Source of the DNA: Bacillus sp. NP157
Lineage (GTDB): Bacteria > Pseudomonadota > Gammaproteobacteria > Xanthomonadales > Rhodanobacteraceae
Assembly (NCBI GenBank): GCA_018889975.1
Contig: CP076546.1
Span: forward strand, 3,906,001 to 3,970,000
DNA: 64,000 bases
Direction of reading: 5' to 3'
The notes under the pieces are model-generated. The model saw only the letters and a program-made list of their open reading frames with translations. It was not told the origin of the DNA and did no database searches. Of the stretch, positions 35,407 to 45,246 are shown piece by piece; the stretch's first letter is position 1, and each line of letters starts with the position of its first letter. A program made the translations under genes and the position numbers.

Positions 35407-35964
35407 ATGACCACCCACTTCACCGCCTTCGACGGCCAGCGGCGCGTTGCCGCCGGCACGCTCGCCATCGTGGCCGAGCGCTGCAAGGCCCTGCTCGATG
35501 CCCAGCCCAACGCCAGCCCGATCGTCTACGACGACAGCACCGGGCGCCCGTTCGACCTCGACTATCGCGGCACCACGCACGACGTGCTCGCCCGCCTGCC
35601 CGGCGAAGCCCTGCCGCCGCGGCGTGGCCCCGGCCGGCCACGGCTGGGCGTGGTGGCGCGCGAAGTTACCCTGCTGCCGCGGCACTGGGAATGGCTGGCG
35701 GGCCAGCCCGGTGGTGCCTCGGTCGCGCTGCGCCGGCTGGTGGAGAACGCCAGCCGCGAGAACGCGGGCAGCGACCGCGTGCGCCAGGCCGCCGAAGCGC
35801 TCGACCGGGTGATGCTGGCGCTGGCCGGCGACCTGCCCGGTTACGAAGAGGCATCGCGCGCCTTCCATCGGCGCGACACCGAACGCTTCCGCGGCCTGAC
35901 CGACGCGTGGCCGGCCGACGTGCGCGACTACGTGCGCTCGCTGGCCGCCGCCGCGGCGTACTGA
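35407..35964 (+). CDS. DUF2239 family protein
   Basis: 185 residues from ATG 35407 with an ACGGAG ribosome site. The family pattern is visible: FTAFDGQRRVAAGTL, IVYDDSTGRPFDLDYRG, PRRGPGRPRLGVVAREVTLLPRHWEWLAGQPGGASVALRRLVENA and YEEASRAFHRRD. The GRPRLGVVAREVTLLPRHWEWL stretch has some look of a DNA-binding helix set, and the repeats upstream would fit self-control, but no function is established. Confidence 0.85.
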   Translation: MTTHFTAFDGQRRVAAGTLAIVAERCKALLDAQPNASPIVYDDSTGRPFDLDYRGTTHDVLARLPGEALPPRRGPGRPRLGVVAREVTLLPRHWEWLAGQPGGASVALRRLVENASRENAGSDRVRQAAEALDRVMLALAGDLPGYEEASRAFHRRDTERFRGLTDAWPADVRDYVRSLAAAAAY

Positions 35965-35967
35965 GGC

Positions 35968-38900
35968 TTACGCCCCGCGCGCCTTGCGCAGTTTCTTCCA
36001 CGCCCTGGCGCGCTGCTTCAGCACGCGGCGGTACTTCCGCCGCACCTTGCGCTCCTTGCGATCGTGGCTCCACAGGTAGATCGCCGGCGTGCTGAGCAGG
36101 GTCAGCAGCTGCGAGACCAGCAGGCCGCCGACGATCGCGATACCCAGCGGGCGGCGCATTTCCGAACCGACGCCGAAGCCGATCGCCAGCGGTAGCGCCG
36201 CACCCATGGCGACCAGCGTCGTCATCGTGATCGGCCGGAAGCGGACCAGGGCCGCCTGGCGAATCGCCTCCACCGGCGACATGCCTTTCTCGCGTTGTGC
36301 GGTGAGCGCGAAGTCCACCATCAGGATCGCGTTCTTCTTCACGATGCCGATCAGCAGCAACACCGAGATGATCGCCATCAGGGTGACCTGGGTCTGCGTC
36401 ACCAGCATCGCGAGGAAGGCACCGGCACCGGCCGCGGGCAGCGTCGACAGGATGGTCAGCGGATGGCCGAGGCTCTCGTAGAGCACGCCCAGCACGATGT
36501 ACACGGCGAGGATCGCGCCGATCAGCAGCACCATGCCGTTGGACTGCGCGTCGCGCAGGCGCTGGTTGGCGCCGGTGAAGTCCATGCGCACGCCTTCGGG
36601 CAGCTTCAGCCGCGCCACGGCCTGTTCGACCAGGTTGTTGCCCTTGTCCGGCGAGATCTTCGGGGCGAGGTTGTAGGTGACGTCGGCCGATTCGAGCTGG
36701 TTCTGGTGAGTGACCGCGCTGGGCGTGCTGATCGGCGCGATATGCGCGACGGCCGACAGCGGGATCATGTTGCCCGCGTTGTTCTTCACGTAAGTGTTGA
36801 GCAGCGACTGCGGCGACAGCGACTCCGCGGCCGCTGCGGTCAACACCACCCAGTACTGGTTGATGTCCGAATAGATCACCGAGACCTGGCGCTGGCCAAA
36901 CGCGTTGTACAGCGCGGTGTCGATCATGCCCATGCCGACCTGCAGGCGGCTGGCCGCGTCGCGGTCCACCTGCAGCATCTGTTGCTTGCCGACCACGTCG
37001 AAGTCGCTGCCGACGTCGCGGAACTCCTTCATGCCACGCATGATCTGCACCAGCTTCAGCGTCCACGGTTCGAGGCTTTCGCCGCCGGTGCTGATCAGCT
37101 GGAACGAGTACTGCCCGCGGTTGCTGTTGCCACCGCCGCCGCCGAGGAACTGCACCGGGTTCATGAACACCTGGACGTCGGAGAGCTTGTCGTACTCCTT
37201 GCCCATGCGGTCCATGATTTCCTTGATGGATTCATGCCGCTCGTTCGGCCCGCTGCCCTTCGGCTTGAGGTCGATGAACATCATGCCCTGGTTGCCGACC
37301 GCGCCGCCGTTGTCGCCGCCGAGGATCGCGGTGACGTCCGCCACGGTGGAATCCTTCTGCATGATCTCGGCCACGCGATTCAGCCGGCGGGTCATCTCGT
37401 CCGGCGAGATGTTCGCATCGGCGGTGATCTGTGCCTGCATCATGCCGGTGTCTTCGTCGGGCATGAAGTTGCCGCCCGCCGTCTTCACCACGGCGATGGC
37501 GAGCACCACCGTGGCCACCAGCAGCGTGATCGGCTGCCAGCGCATGATCCGGCGGTGGCGCATCGACCAGTCCAGGCCGCGTTCGTACAGGCGAAGGAAG
37601 CCGCGATCAAAGCGTTCGAGTGCTTTTTCCAGCCGGCCCGGCACGCGGTCCGGCGCGTCGTGCTTGAGGTAACGCGCGCACAGCGCCGGGGTCAGGGTGA
37701 GCGAGACCACGGCCGAGATCAGCACCGCCGCCGCCAGCGTCACCGAGAACTCGCGCAGCAGCTTGGTGATCATGTTGTTGCCGAACAATAGCGGCGCGAA
37801 CACGGCGACCAGCGAGATGGTGATCGAGATGACGGTGAAGCCGATCTCGCGCACGCCTTCCAGCGAGGCGGGCATCGGCGCGGAGCCGTTTTCCATGTGC
37901 CGGACGATGTTCTCGATCACCACGATCGCATCGTCGACGACGAAGCCGATGCACAGCACCAGCGCCATCAGCGACATGGTGTTGAGCGTGTAGCCCAGCG
38001 TCCACATCACCACGAACGCGCCCGCAAGCGATAGCGGCACGCTGAGCGTGGCGATCAGCGTGGGACCGAGCCGGCGCAGGAACACCAGCATCACCAGGCA
38101 GACCATCACCACCGAGATCATCAGTGCCAGCTTCACTTCGTGCAGTGCTGACTGGGTGGTCTGGGTGAGGTCGAAGATGGGGGTCACCTGCGCATCGGCA
38201 GGCAGCATCGCGCGGAAGCGTGGCAGCGCGGCGCGGATCGCATCGGCGGTGGCGATCGAGTTGGCTTCGGGTCGCTTGCTGATCTGCATGCTTACCGAGC
38301 GTTCGCCCTGGAACCACGCCTTCTGGTAGATGTCCTGCTGGCCGCTGGTGACCTTCGCGATGTCGGACAGGCGCACCGGCGTACCGTTGCGCATGGCGAT
38401 GAGGATGTTGGCGAACTGGTCGGCGTCGCGCAGGCCGTCGTTCGCGATCACCGTCATCTGCGAGCGGCCGTCGGAGAGCAGGCCCTGCGGCGAATTCACG
38501 TTGGCCGCCTGCAGTGCGTTCGACACGTCGTTGGCGGTGAGGTTCTTGGTCGCCAGCGCGTTGGTATCCAGCTCCACGCGCACCGCGTGCGGCGTGCCAC
38601 CGAACACCTGCACGCGGGCGACGCCGTCGATCTGCGACACCGCGGGGCGGATCAGCGTATCGACCACGTCGAACAGTTTGTCCGCCGGCATCGTCTTCGA
38701 AGTGAACGACACCAGCAGCACCGGGATCTGCCCGGTATCGAACTTGAAGTATTGCGGTGGGCTCGGCATGCCGGCCGGCATGTCGACCAGCGATGCGTTG
38801 ATCGCGGCCTGCACGTCGCGCGCGGCGGCGTCGGTGGAGCGGTCCATGGTGAACTGCAGGCGGACGAAGCCAGCACCTTCCGTGCTGTTCGAGTACATCC

Positions 38901-39135
38901 GGTCCACGCCGGGGATCTGGCCGAGGTGGCGCTCCAGCGGCGCGATCACCGTGGACGCCATCACCTGCGCGTTGGCGCCCGGCATCTGCGCCTGGATGAA
39001 CACGGCCGGCACTTCGATCGACGGCAACGCGGCCACGCCCAGCAACATGTAGGCGAGGATGCCAGCCAGGGTGAGGCCCGCTGCAAGCAGCGACGTACCC
39101 CGGGGCCGACGGATGAAGGGAGCAAAGAAGTTCAC
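35968..39135 (-). CDS. RND efflux pump inner membrane subunit (MdtC/AcrB-like)
   Basis: 1055 residues from GTG 39135 (MNFFAPFIRRPRGTSLLAAG), which has AGGA 8 bp upstream and matches where MdtC-type proteins begin. It has twelve helices, two large periplasmic loops, and the proton relay Asp pair in CIGFVVDDAIVVIENI. The C-terminus is very basic. No adaptor (HlyD) or outer membrane gene accompanies it; the next gene upstream is btuB, so partners must be encoded elsewhere. Drug or heavy-metal export is likely, with substrate unknown. Confidence 0.93.
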   Translation of the reverse strand: MNFFAPFIRRPRGTSLLAAGLTLAGILAYMLLGVAALPSIEVPAVFIQAQMPGANAQVMASTVIAPLERHLGQIPGVDRMYSNSTEGAGFVRLQFTMDRSTDAAARDVQAAINASLVDMPAGMPSPPQYFKFDTGQIPVLLVSFTSKTMPADKLFDVVDTLIRPAVSQIDGVARVQVFGGTPHAVRVELDTNALATKNLTANDVSNALQAANVNSPQGLLSDGRSQMTVIANDGLRDADQFANILIAMRNGTPVRLSDIAKVTSGQQDIYQKAWFQGERSVSMQISKRPEANSIATADAIRAALPRFRAMLPADAQVTPIFDLTQTTQSALHEVKLALMISVVMVCLVMLVFLRRLGPTLIATLSVPLSLAGAFVVMWTLGYTLNTMSLMALVLCIGFVVDDAIVVIENIVRHMENGSAPMPASLEGVREIGFTVISITISLVAVFAPLLFGNNMITKLLREFSVTLAAAVLISAVVSLTLTPALCARYLKHDAPDRVPGRLEKALERFDRGFLRLYERGLDWSMRHRRIMRWQPITLLVATVVLAIAVVKTAGGNFMPDEDTGMMQAQITADANISPDEMTRRLNRVAEIMQKDSTVADVTAILGGDNGGAVGNQGMMFIDLKPKGSGPNERHESIKEIMDRMGKEYDKLSDVQVFMNPVQFLGGGGGNSNRGQYSFQLISTGGESLEPWTLKLVQIMRGMKEFRDVGSDFDVVGKQQMLQVDRDAASRLQVGMGMIDTALYNAFGQRQVSVIYSDINQYWVVLTAAAAESLSPQSLLNTYVKNNAGNMIPLSAVAHIAPISTPSAVTHQNQLESADVTYNLAPKISPDKGNNLVEQAVARLKLPEGVRMDFTGANQRLRDAQSNGMVLLIGAILAVYIVLGVLYESLGHPLTILSTLPAAGAGAFLAMLVTQTQVTLMAIISVLLLIGIVKKNAILMVDFALTAQREKGMSPVEAIRQAALVRFRPITMTTLVAMGAALPLAIGFGVGSEMRRPLGIAIVGGLLVSQLLTLLSTPAIYLWSHDRKERKVRRKYRRVLKQRARAWKKLRKARGA

Positions 39136-39224
39136 GACACATCCTGTGACAGCGGGAAACGCCCCCGCGCCGCGCACTTTATGCCGTCATGGGGGCCGCC
39201 GTCGCCTGTGCCGTCCGTCAGGCC

Positions 39225-39266
39225 CCTGCCATAAGGCAGGGGAAACCTGTTCCAACAGGTTTCCCC
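39225..39266 (-). terminator. Terminator-like hairpins after btuB
   Basis: GGGGAAACCTGTT-cc-AACAGGTTTCCCC is a 13-bp perfect stem (39239-39266). A second stem, CCTGCC-ataa-GGCAGG (39225-39240), lies next to it. Both fall within 55 bp of the btuB stop. There is no clear T-run, so a strong intrinsic terminator is not certain. Confidence 0.6.
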
Positions 39267-39277
39267 TCGGTCAGGAC

Positions 39278-41170
39278 TTACGGATTCGGCGAGAAGCGCA
39301 CCGTCACGTAGTAGGTCCGGCCCAGCTGGTTGTAATAGGCCACGGTCTCGTAGTGCTTGTCGGCGACGTTGGCGACGCGGCCCTGCACGCTCCAGGCGCT
39401 GTCCAGGTGCCAGGTGGCACGCAGGTCGGCGGTGGTGTAACCGCCCAGGCGGGTGCCGTTCGCGGCGTCGTCGTAGCTGTAGCCGGCGGCGTACACCGAG
39501 CCACCCACGGTGAACATGCCCAGGTCCTTGTCCAGGTCCACGCGACCGGTGCGACGCGGGCGGCGGGCGAGCAGGTTGTCCTCGTTCGGGCCGTTATCGC
39601 GGTTCAGCGGCTGCTGCAGGGTGGCGTAGGCGCGCAGGTGCCAGCCGTCGAGGTCGGCGCCAAGCTGGCCTTCGAGGCCGCGGATCCGCGCTTCGCTGAC
39701 GTTGATCGGCAGGAAGTTGGCGTCGAACCCGATCAGGTCGTTGACCTTGGTCTGGTAGGCGTTGACCGCCCAGTTCCAGATGCCCGGGCGGCTGCTGAGG
39801 CCGATTTCGGCCGTGCGCGAGGTTTCCGGCTTCAGGTTCACCGGGGTGCCGTACGGGTAGTACTCGTCGTTGAAGGTCGGCGCGTGGAAGGCGCTGCCGT
39901 ACGACGCGGTGATCCGCATGCCGTTATCGAAGCGGAAGCCGTAGGCGGCCGAGCCCGTGGTGTGGTTGCCGAACTGGGTGTTGTGGTCGTGGCGCGCCGA
40001 AAGCTGGATCTCGTGCGGGCCGAACACGCCCTGGTAGAGCGCGAAGACGCCGGTGTTGTTACGGGTGGTCTTGAGATAATCCGTATCGCTGTCCAGCTTC
40101 TCCTGCTGGTAGTCCACGCCCGCGCTCAGCACCTGGCCCGGGGCCAGGGTGATGTCGTTCTGCCACGCGGCCTGGTTGCGCTTCGAGTACAGGTAGCCGG
40201 TGCGCAGCTTGTCCGCGCCCAGCACCGGGTTGAAGTTGGCGTCGAACCAGGTCTTCTGCGAGCCGTTGAGGTAGTTGTCGGCGCGGTCCTGGTTCTGGCC
40301 CAGGCTGACCGACATGCGCCAGTCGGCCATGGCGTCGAAGCTGAGCTTGCCGCCGGCGACCTGCTGCGAGCGGCGGGTCAGGTTCTGGAAGTCACCGTCG
40401 TATTCGATGGTGCCCTTGCTGCGCAGCCAGCTGCCGGTGAGCTCGGTGCCGTCGTCCCAGCGGTAACCGCCGGAGAGCGCGCCGTTGTAGGTGCGGTAGG
40501 CATCGTGGTCCGGCTCGTCGGTGAAGCAGCCCTTGAAGGCCGAGCCCGCGCCGATCCGGCAGGCGTTGATGCCCGCGGTGTACTGGCCGCCGAGGCTGGC
40601 GTTGTACCAGCCGTGGGTGGTGCCGCCGGAGAGGCCGACCTGTTCGGCGTTGTAGCTGTGGCTGCCGCCGGTGACCGAAACGCTGGGCGTCGGCGCTTCG
40701 CCGGCCACGCCGTGACGGGTGAAGATCTGGATGACGCCGCCGATCGCGTCCGAGCCGTACAGGCTGGAGCGCGGGCCGCGGACCACTTCGATATGGTCGA
40801 TCTGCTCCACCGGGAGCTGCTCGTAAGCCGGCAGGCCGGCACCGACGGTGCCGACGCGGACGCCGTCGATCAGCACCAGCGTGTGCGCCGAGTTGGTGCC
40901 GCGCATGAACATCGAGGTCTGCTGGCCGAGACCGCCGGAATTGGCCATCACCACGCCGGGCAGGCCGGTCAGCAGGTCCTGCACGCTGATCGGCTGCAGG
41001 CGCTCGATGTCGTCGCGGGTGATCACGGTGACCGGGGCGAGTACCTCGTCCAGCGGGGTCGCGGCGCGGTTGGCCGTGACGACCACCGACGGCAGGTTCT
41101 CGGGGGCGTCGGCGGCGTGCGCGACGGCGATGGACGACAGCAGGGCCGTCGCGAGCAGGGTCTTCTTCAT
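39278..41170 (-). CDS. btuB: Vitamin B12 TonB-dependent outer membrane receptor
   Basis: 630 residues from ATG 41170 (MKKTLLATALLSSIAVAHA signal peptide). A TonB box-like LPSVVVTANR is followed by the plug (PVTVITRDDIERLQPISVQDLLTGLPGVV, MFMRGTNSAHTLVLIDGVRV, IDHIEVVRGPRSSLYGSDAIGGVIQIFT) and a 22-strand barrel ending VTVRFSPNP. BtuB takes cobalamin across the outer membrane. A cobalamin riboswitch in its leader confirms the substrate. No other cobalamin genes are nearby. Confidence 0.95.
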   Translation of the reverse strand: MKKTLLATALLSSIAVAHAADAPENLPSVVVTANRAATPLDEVLAPVTVITRDDIERLQPISVQDLLTGLPGVVMANSGGLGQQTSMFMRGTNSAHTLVLIDGVRVGTVGAGLPAYEQLPVEQIDHIEVVRGPRSSLYGSDAIGGVIQIFTRHGVAGEAPTPSVSVTGGSHSYNAEQVGLSGGTTHGWYNASLGGQYTAGINACRIGAGSAFKGCFTDEPDHDAYRTYNGALSGGYRWDDGTELTGSWLRSKGTIEYDGDFQNLTRRSQQVAGGKLSFDAMADWRMSVSLGQNQDRADNYLNGSQKTWFDANFNPVLGADKLRTGYLYSKRNQAAWQNDITLAPGQVLSAGVDYQQEKLDSDTDYLKTTRNNTGVFALYQGVFGPHEIQLSARHDHNTQFGNHTTGSAAYGFRFDNGMRITASYGSAFHAPTFNDEYYPYGTPVNLKPETSRTAEIGLSSRPGIWNWAVNAYQTKVNDLIGFDANFLPINVSEARIRGLEGQLGADLDGWHLRAYATLQQPLNRDNGPNEDNLLARRPRRTGRVDLDKDLGMFTVGGSVYAAGYSYDDAANGTRLGGYTTADLRATWHLDSAWSVQGRVANVADKHYETVAYYNQLGRTYYVTVRFSPNP

Positions 41171-41810
41171 GGTGTGGAGCGTCCTCGTGCCGCGCTTGCG
41201 GCATATCTGAAACCGGGGACGTGCACGGAGGGCAAGGTCGAACGGCGCGCGGGGACGGAAAGGCATCGCCACGGAGCTGTCCGGATCCGCCCGCCGCGAA
41301 TCGTCCGAAACAGGTACACCCCCGCGACGGGTCGCGAGGGGCGTTTCGGGCCGGTCTCCGGACTCACACCCTCCCGTCTCCACGGGCCCTTGCTGGCGCC
41401 TTCCCGCTCCGAAAAGCAGTGGCGTTGGCCAGTCAGGCGGGGCGCAAGGCCCCGGGTGCCTACCGTTGCGGGGGCAGTGCCGGCCTTGCCGCATCGCGGC
41501 GCACCGGCTTCCCGTTTCATCCCGCCAGCCAGGAAGGCCGCGGGACACCCGAACCCCGACAGTCTAATCCCGAACGGGACCGAGGGCACGGTTTTCACAC
41601 AAATTGTTAACCGGGACTTGACGTTCGTAAAAACTATCGATTACAACCGCAACTGATTGCTGCCGATCGTAGGGAATTACGCATTCGGGGGGATGGCAGG
41701 TCCGCAGGTGGCCAGGACGGCACGGCGGTACCGCATCGGCAGGGGTCGAGAACGGGCTCGGTCGCCACCTTTCGGCACCGGCCTTTGCAGTTCATTCGGG
41801 GAGACATCAC
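41171..41810. other. Divergent control region between btuB and the Oar-like receptor gene
   Basis: This 640-bp stretch has no gene. The left part is the btuB leader with its riboswitch. A likely promoter for the rightward receptor gene is TTGACG (41618-41623), 17 bp, TTACAA (41641-41646), which would leave a leader of about 155 bp before the ATG at 41811. Nothing recognisable was seen in that leader. Confidence 0.6.
41347..41530 (-). ncRNA. Cobalamin riboswitch upstream of btuB
   Basis: Reading the minus strand, the B12 element appears in order: GGGAAGCCGGTG, a variable stem, CCCCCGCAACGGT (41462-41474), GCCACTG (41417-41423), GGGAAGGC (41398-41405) and GTGAGTCCGGAGACCGGCC (about 41350-41368). 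It ends about 180 bp before the btuB start. Adenosylcobalamin binding would lower btuB expression, as in other B12 riboswitches. Confidence 0.93.
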
Positions 41811-44800
41811 ATGCAGCGTTCCACCCTGCTCCACGGCGCCCTGCGCCGTTCCAGTCTTTGCACCGCACTTGCCCTCTGCCTCGCCAGCGGCGGCGCCCTC
41901 GCCCAGTCCAACGCCTCCGGCAACATCTTCGGCCGCGTCGCCCAGCCGGAAGGCGCCGTCGTCCACCTGCAGAACCTCGACACGGGCCTGACCCGCGACG
42001 TGAACGTCGAATCCGACGGCCGCTACCGCGCCAGTTCGCTGCCCACCGGCCGCTACAAGGTCAGCCTGGAGCGCAACGGCGCGATCGCCGAATCGCGCGA
42101 CAACGTCTCGGTCGCCATCGGCGGCGTGGATGTCTCGTTCGCCGGCAACACCGCGGCCGCCAGCGCCACCAATGCGCAGAACCTGGAAGGCGTGCAGGTG
42201 ATCGGCAACGCCCTGCCGGCGATCGACGTGTCCCAGGTCGACTCGCGCACCGTGCTCAGCTCGGAGCAGCTGCAGAAGCTGCCGCTGGCCCGCGACATCA
42301 CGGCCGCCGCCCTGCTGGCGCCCGGCGTGATCGCCGGCGACAGCCGCTACGGCAACGTGGCCTCCTTCGGCGGTTCGTCCGCGTCGGAGAACCAGTACTA
42401 CATCAACGGTTTCTCGGTCACCAACGCGCTGACCGGCCTGGGCTTCGTCAACCTGCCTTTCGACGCCATCGATTCGCAGCAGGTGCTCACCGGCGGCTAC
42501 GGCGCGGAATACGGCCGTTCCACCGGCGGCGTGATCAACATCGTGACCAAGCGCGGCGGCAACACCTGGAAGGGTGGCCTCGGCATGTACATCCAGCCGA
42601 ACGGCGCACGCCAGTCCGCGCGCAGCATCTACCGCACCAATGGCCAGCTGTTCCAGAACCGTCGCGACAACGATCGCAGCGACACCCAGTACACCGCGTA
42701 TCTGAGCGGTCCGCTGATCAAGGACAAGCTGTTCTTCTACGGTGCCGGTGACTTCACCCGCACCGACCAGAAGAGCACCAGCAGCATCCTCGCGCCGCAG
42801 CGTACCAACCAGACGCAGAAGGCCACGAAGTGGATGGCCAAGATCGACTGGAACATCACCGACAGCCACCTGCTGGAAGTGACCGGCATCGGCGACAAGA
42901 CCAACACCGAGCGCAGCATCTACAAGTACGACTACACCACGCGCAGCCGCGGCGATTACCTCGGTACCGATAACCTGAAGAACTTCGACGCGGGCCCGGG
43001 TTCCACCCCCGGCGGCGACGTCTACATCGGCAAGTACACCGGCTACCTCACCGACGACCTGACCGTGACCGCGCTGTACGGCCACAGCAAGACGGTGCAC
43101 GAGCGCGACATCGGCTATTCCGGTAGCCCGAACTGCCCGTGGATCACCGACAGCCGCCGCGGCATCGCAAACCCGATCACCGGTTGCGGCCTGGTCAACG
43201 GCACCGTGCTCAATGCCGGCGCCAACGACAAGACCCACGGCTATCGCCTCGACGTCGAGTACCGCGCGGGCGACCATGACATCCGCGTGGGCGTGGATAA
43301 CCAGACCCTGGAATCCACCTCGGGCCAGATCTACGAAGGCGGTTACCGCTGGGTGTACCGCAACGCCGGTACCGTGCCGGGCCGTCCGGACATCGTGCCG
43401 CCGCCGGGCACCACCTACTTCGTCGAGAAGCGTCTCTTCGAAACCGGTGCGAGCGTCAAGACCGAGCAGGAAGCGCAGTACATCGAAGACCACTGGCAGG
43501 CCACGGATCGCTTCATGGTCTACCTCGGCCTGCGTAACGAGCAGTTCAAGAACTTGAACGGCGCTGGCGACACCTACGTGAAGCAGCGCCACCAGCTCGC
43601 GCCGCGCCTCGGCGCCACCTGGGACGTGTTCGGCGACTCCAGCTTCAAGGTGTATGCCAACGCCGGTCGTTACCATCTCGCCATCCCGTCGAACGTCGCC
43701 ATCCGCGGCGCCTCGGCGTCGACGTATTACAGCGAGTACTACTCGTATACCGGCGTCGGCCCGAACGGCGAGCCGACGGGCGTGGCCCAACTCGGCAGCC
43801 GCTCCTACCTCAACGGCGAAGACGGCACGACGCCGGACCCGAAGACCGTGGCCGCGAAGGACATCAAGGCCTACTTCCAGGATGAATACATCCTGGGCTT
43901 CGACAAGGCGATCAACGAGAACTGGAGCTTCGGCGCGAAGGCGACCTACCGCAAGCTGCGCAGCTCGATCGACGACTTCTGCGACTCGCGTCCCTTCGAG
44001 AACTACGCTGCCGCCCACAACATCGACATCACCAATGCGTCGTTGCCGGGTTGCTACCTGTTCAACCCGGGCTCGGCGAACACCTTCCTGGTTGATACGG
44101 GCGGCGGTAACTACGTGCCGTTCGACATCAGCAAGGCGGACTTCACCATCCCGGATTCGGGCATCGGTTTCCCGGACCTGAAGCGTTCGTACTACGCCCT
44201 CGACCTGTACCTCGAGCATCACTTCTCGGATGACTGGTACGGCCGCGTGGATTACACGTTCTCGCGCAGCTACGGCAACTCGGAAGGCCAGCTGAAGTCG
44301 GATATCGGCCAGCTCGATCCGTCGGTGACCCAGGACTGGGATGCGCCGGAAATCATGCAGTACACCAACGGCCCGCTGCCGAACGATCGCACGCACCAGC
44401 TGAAGGCGTACGGTTACTGGCAGGCGTCGCAGGAGTGGCTGCTCGGTGGCAACCTGACGGTGGCGACCGGTCGTCCGAAGAACTGCATCGGCCTGGATCC
44501 GACCGATGCGATCCAGTACGGCGCGTCGTACTTCGAGTGCGGCTTCCAGCCGTCGCCGCGTGGTTCGAAGGGTCGCCTGCCGTATACCTGGAACCTGGAC
44601 CTGAACGCGGAATACAAGCCGATGTGGGCGGGTGAGAACCAGCCGCTGGCGTTTACCGCGACGGTGTTCAACGTGGTGGGTAGCCAGCGTCCGGTCGCGC
44701 AGATCGACGTGGGCGAGACGGGTTCGGTGGATGCGAATGGGCAGCCGGTGGTCAGCGATGATTATCGTCGTCCGATCGCGTTCCAGAATCCGCGTTACCT

Positions 44801-44834
44801 GCGCCTGGGCGTGCGTTACGACTTCAACCTGTAA
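41811..44834 (+). CDS. TonB-dependent receptor with N-terminal regulatory-like domain (Oar type)
   Basis: 1007 residues. It has a long signal peptide (cleaved near GALAQ, residue 32) and a carboxypeptidase-regulatory-like beta sandwich (about 36-110: SGNIFGRVAQPEGAVVHLQNLDTGLTRDV...). The plug follows (VDSRTVLSSEQLQKLPLARDITAAALLAPGVI, GYGAEYGRSTGGVINIVTKRGGN), then a barrel ending YLRLGVRYDFNL. Oar-like receptors in Xanthomonadales are often tied to peptide or polymer uptake; the ligand here is unknown. Codons drift towards G/T endings in the last 250 bp. A strong terminator follows. Confidence 0.92.
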   Translation: MQRSTLLHGALRRSSLCTALALCLASGGALAQSNASGNIFGRVAQPEGAVVHLQNLDTGLTRDVNVESDGRYRASSLPTGRYKVSLERNGAIAESRDNVSVAIGGVDVSFAGNTAAASATNAQNLEGVQVIGNALPAIDVSQVDSRTVLSSEQLQKLPLARDITAAALLAPGVIAGDSRYGNVASFGGSSASENQYYINGFSVTNALTGLGFVNLPFDAIDSQQVLTGGYGAEYGRSTGGVINIVTKRGGNTWKGGLGMYIQPNGARQSARSIYRTNGQLFQNRRDNDRSDTQYTAYLSGPLIKDKLFFYGAGDFTRTDQKSTSSILAPQRTNQTQKATKWMAKIDWNITDSHLLEVTGIGDKTNTERSIYKYDYTTRSRGDYLGTDNLKNFDAGPGSTPGGDVYIGKYTGYLTDDLTVTALYGHSKTVHERDIGYSGSPNCPWITDSRRGIANPITGCGLVNGTVLNAGANDKTHGYRLDVEYRAGDHDIRVGVDNQTLESTSGQIYEGGYRWVYRNAGTVPGRPDIVPPPGTTYFVEKRLFETGASVKTEQEAQYIEDHWQATDRFMVYLGLRNEQFKNLNGAGDTYVKQRHQLAPRLGATWDVFGDSSFKVYANAGRYHLAIPSNVAIRGASASTYYSEYYSYTGVGPNGEPTGVAQLGSRSYLNGEDGTTPDPKTVAAKDIKAYFQDEYILGFDKAINENWSFGAKATYRKLRSSIDDFCDSRPFENYAAAHNIDITNASLPGCYLFNPGSANTFLVDTGGGNYVPFDISKADFTIPDSGIGFPDLKRSYYALDLYLEHHFSDDWYGRVDYTFSRSYGNSEGQLKSDIGQLDPSVTQDWDAPEIMQYTNGPLPNDRTHQLKAYGYWQASQEWLLGGNLTVATGRPKNCIGLDPTDAIQYGASYFECGFQPSPRGSKGRLPYTWNLDLNAEYKPMWAGENQPLAFTATVFNVVGSQRPVAQIDVGETGSVDANGQPVVSDDYRRPIAFQNPRYLRLGVRYDFNL

Positions 44835-44893
44835 GCGTGACAGGGTGCCCGCGGGCGATGTATCCGCGGGCACCACGCAAACTCCCCTGATCT

Positions 44894-44920
44894 GGCCGGC
44901 GCGGAGCGCCGGCCTTTTTT
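44894..44920 (+). terminator. Intrinsic terminator of the Oar-like receptor gene
   Basis: GGCCGGCGC-gga-GCGCCGGCC is a 9-bp perfect GC stem followed by TTTTTT, 60 bp after the stop codon. It is a textbook rho-independent terminator. Confidence 0.92.
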
Positions 44921-44980
44921 GTGCTGCGGTTCGCCGCGTTGCGGCGCATGCCTTCACGGCCTCCGGCCGAACCGCCGCCC

Positions 44981-45003
44981 TGTAGGAGCGCGCCTGCGCG
45001 CGA
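44981..45003 (+). repeat. REP sequence after the receptor terminator
   Basis: TGTAGGAGCGCGCC plus hairpin, 61 bp after the terminator T-run and just before composite element D. Confidence 0.85.
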
Positions 45004-45040
45004 TGGCCGTCCGCGCGGCGCTCATGCGTGGTCGCAGGAC

Positions 45041-45177
45041 AGCCCTCGGTGCCTACCCTCGCTGCTCAGACAGGTCCTCCGCGCTCGACAACGTTGGCCG
45101 CAGCCGCGGCCCATGTATTTATCGGCCTTCGGCCGCTCGCTTGTGCGGAACTCGCCTCGAGGGTAGGCACCGAGGGC
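45041..45177 (+). repeat. Composite inverted-repeat element, copy D (short form, 137 bp)
   Basis: A 21-bp perfect inverted repeat (45041-45061, 45157-45177) whose arms read CTCGGTGCCTACC and GGTAGGCACCGAG. Compared with copy A, both arms changed together (GGCGCC to GGTGCC, with GGCGCC to GGCACC), so pairing is kept. The interior matches copy B. The box lies at 45014-45039 and a REP follows 69 bp later. Confidence 0.85.
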
Positions 45178-45246
45178 TCTCTTCATTCTTGCGGCGAGCT
45201 GGGTGGGAAAGCGTCGGCACCGGCATCCCCGACGCATCGGCAGCTC

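Noticed and set aside
41221-41610. Plus-strand frame between btuB and the next receptor gene
   Set aside because: The region is the cobalamin riboswitch on the minus strand. The frame has no protein-like composition.
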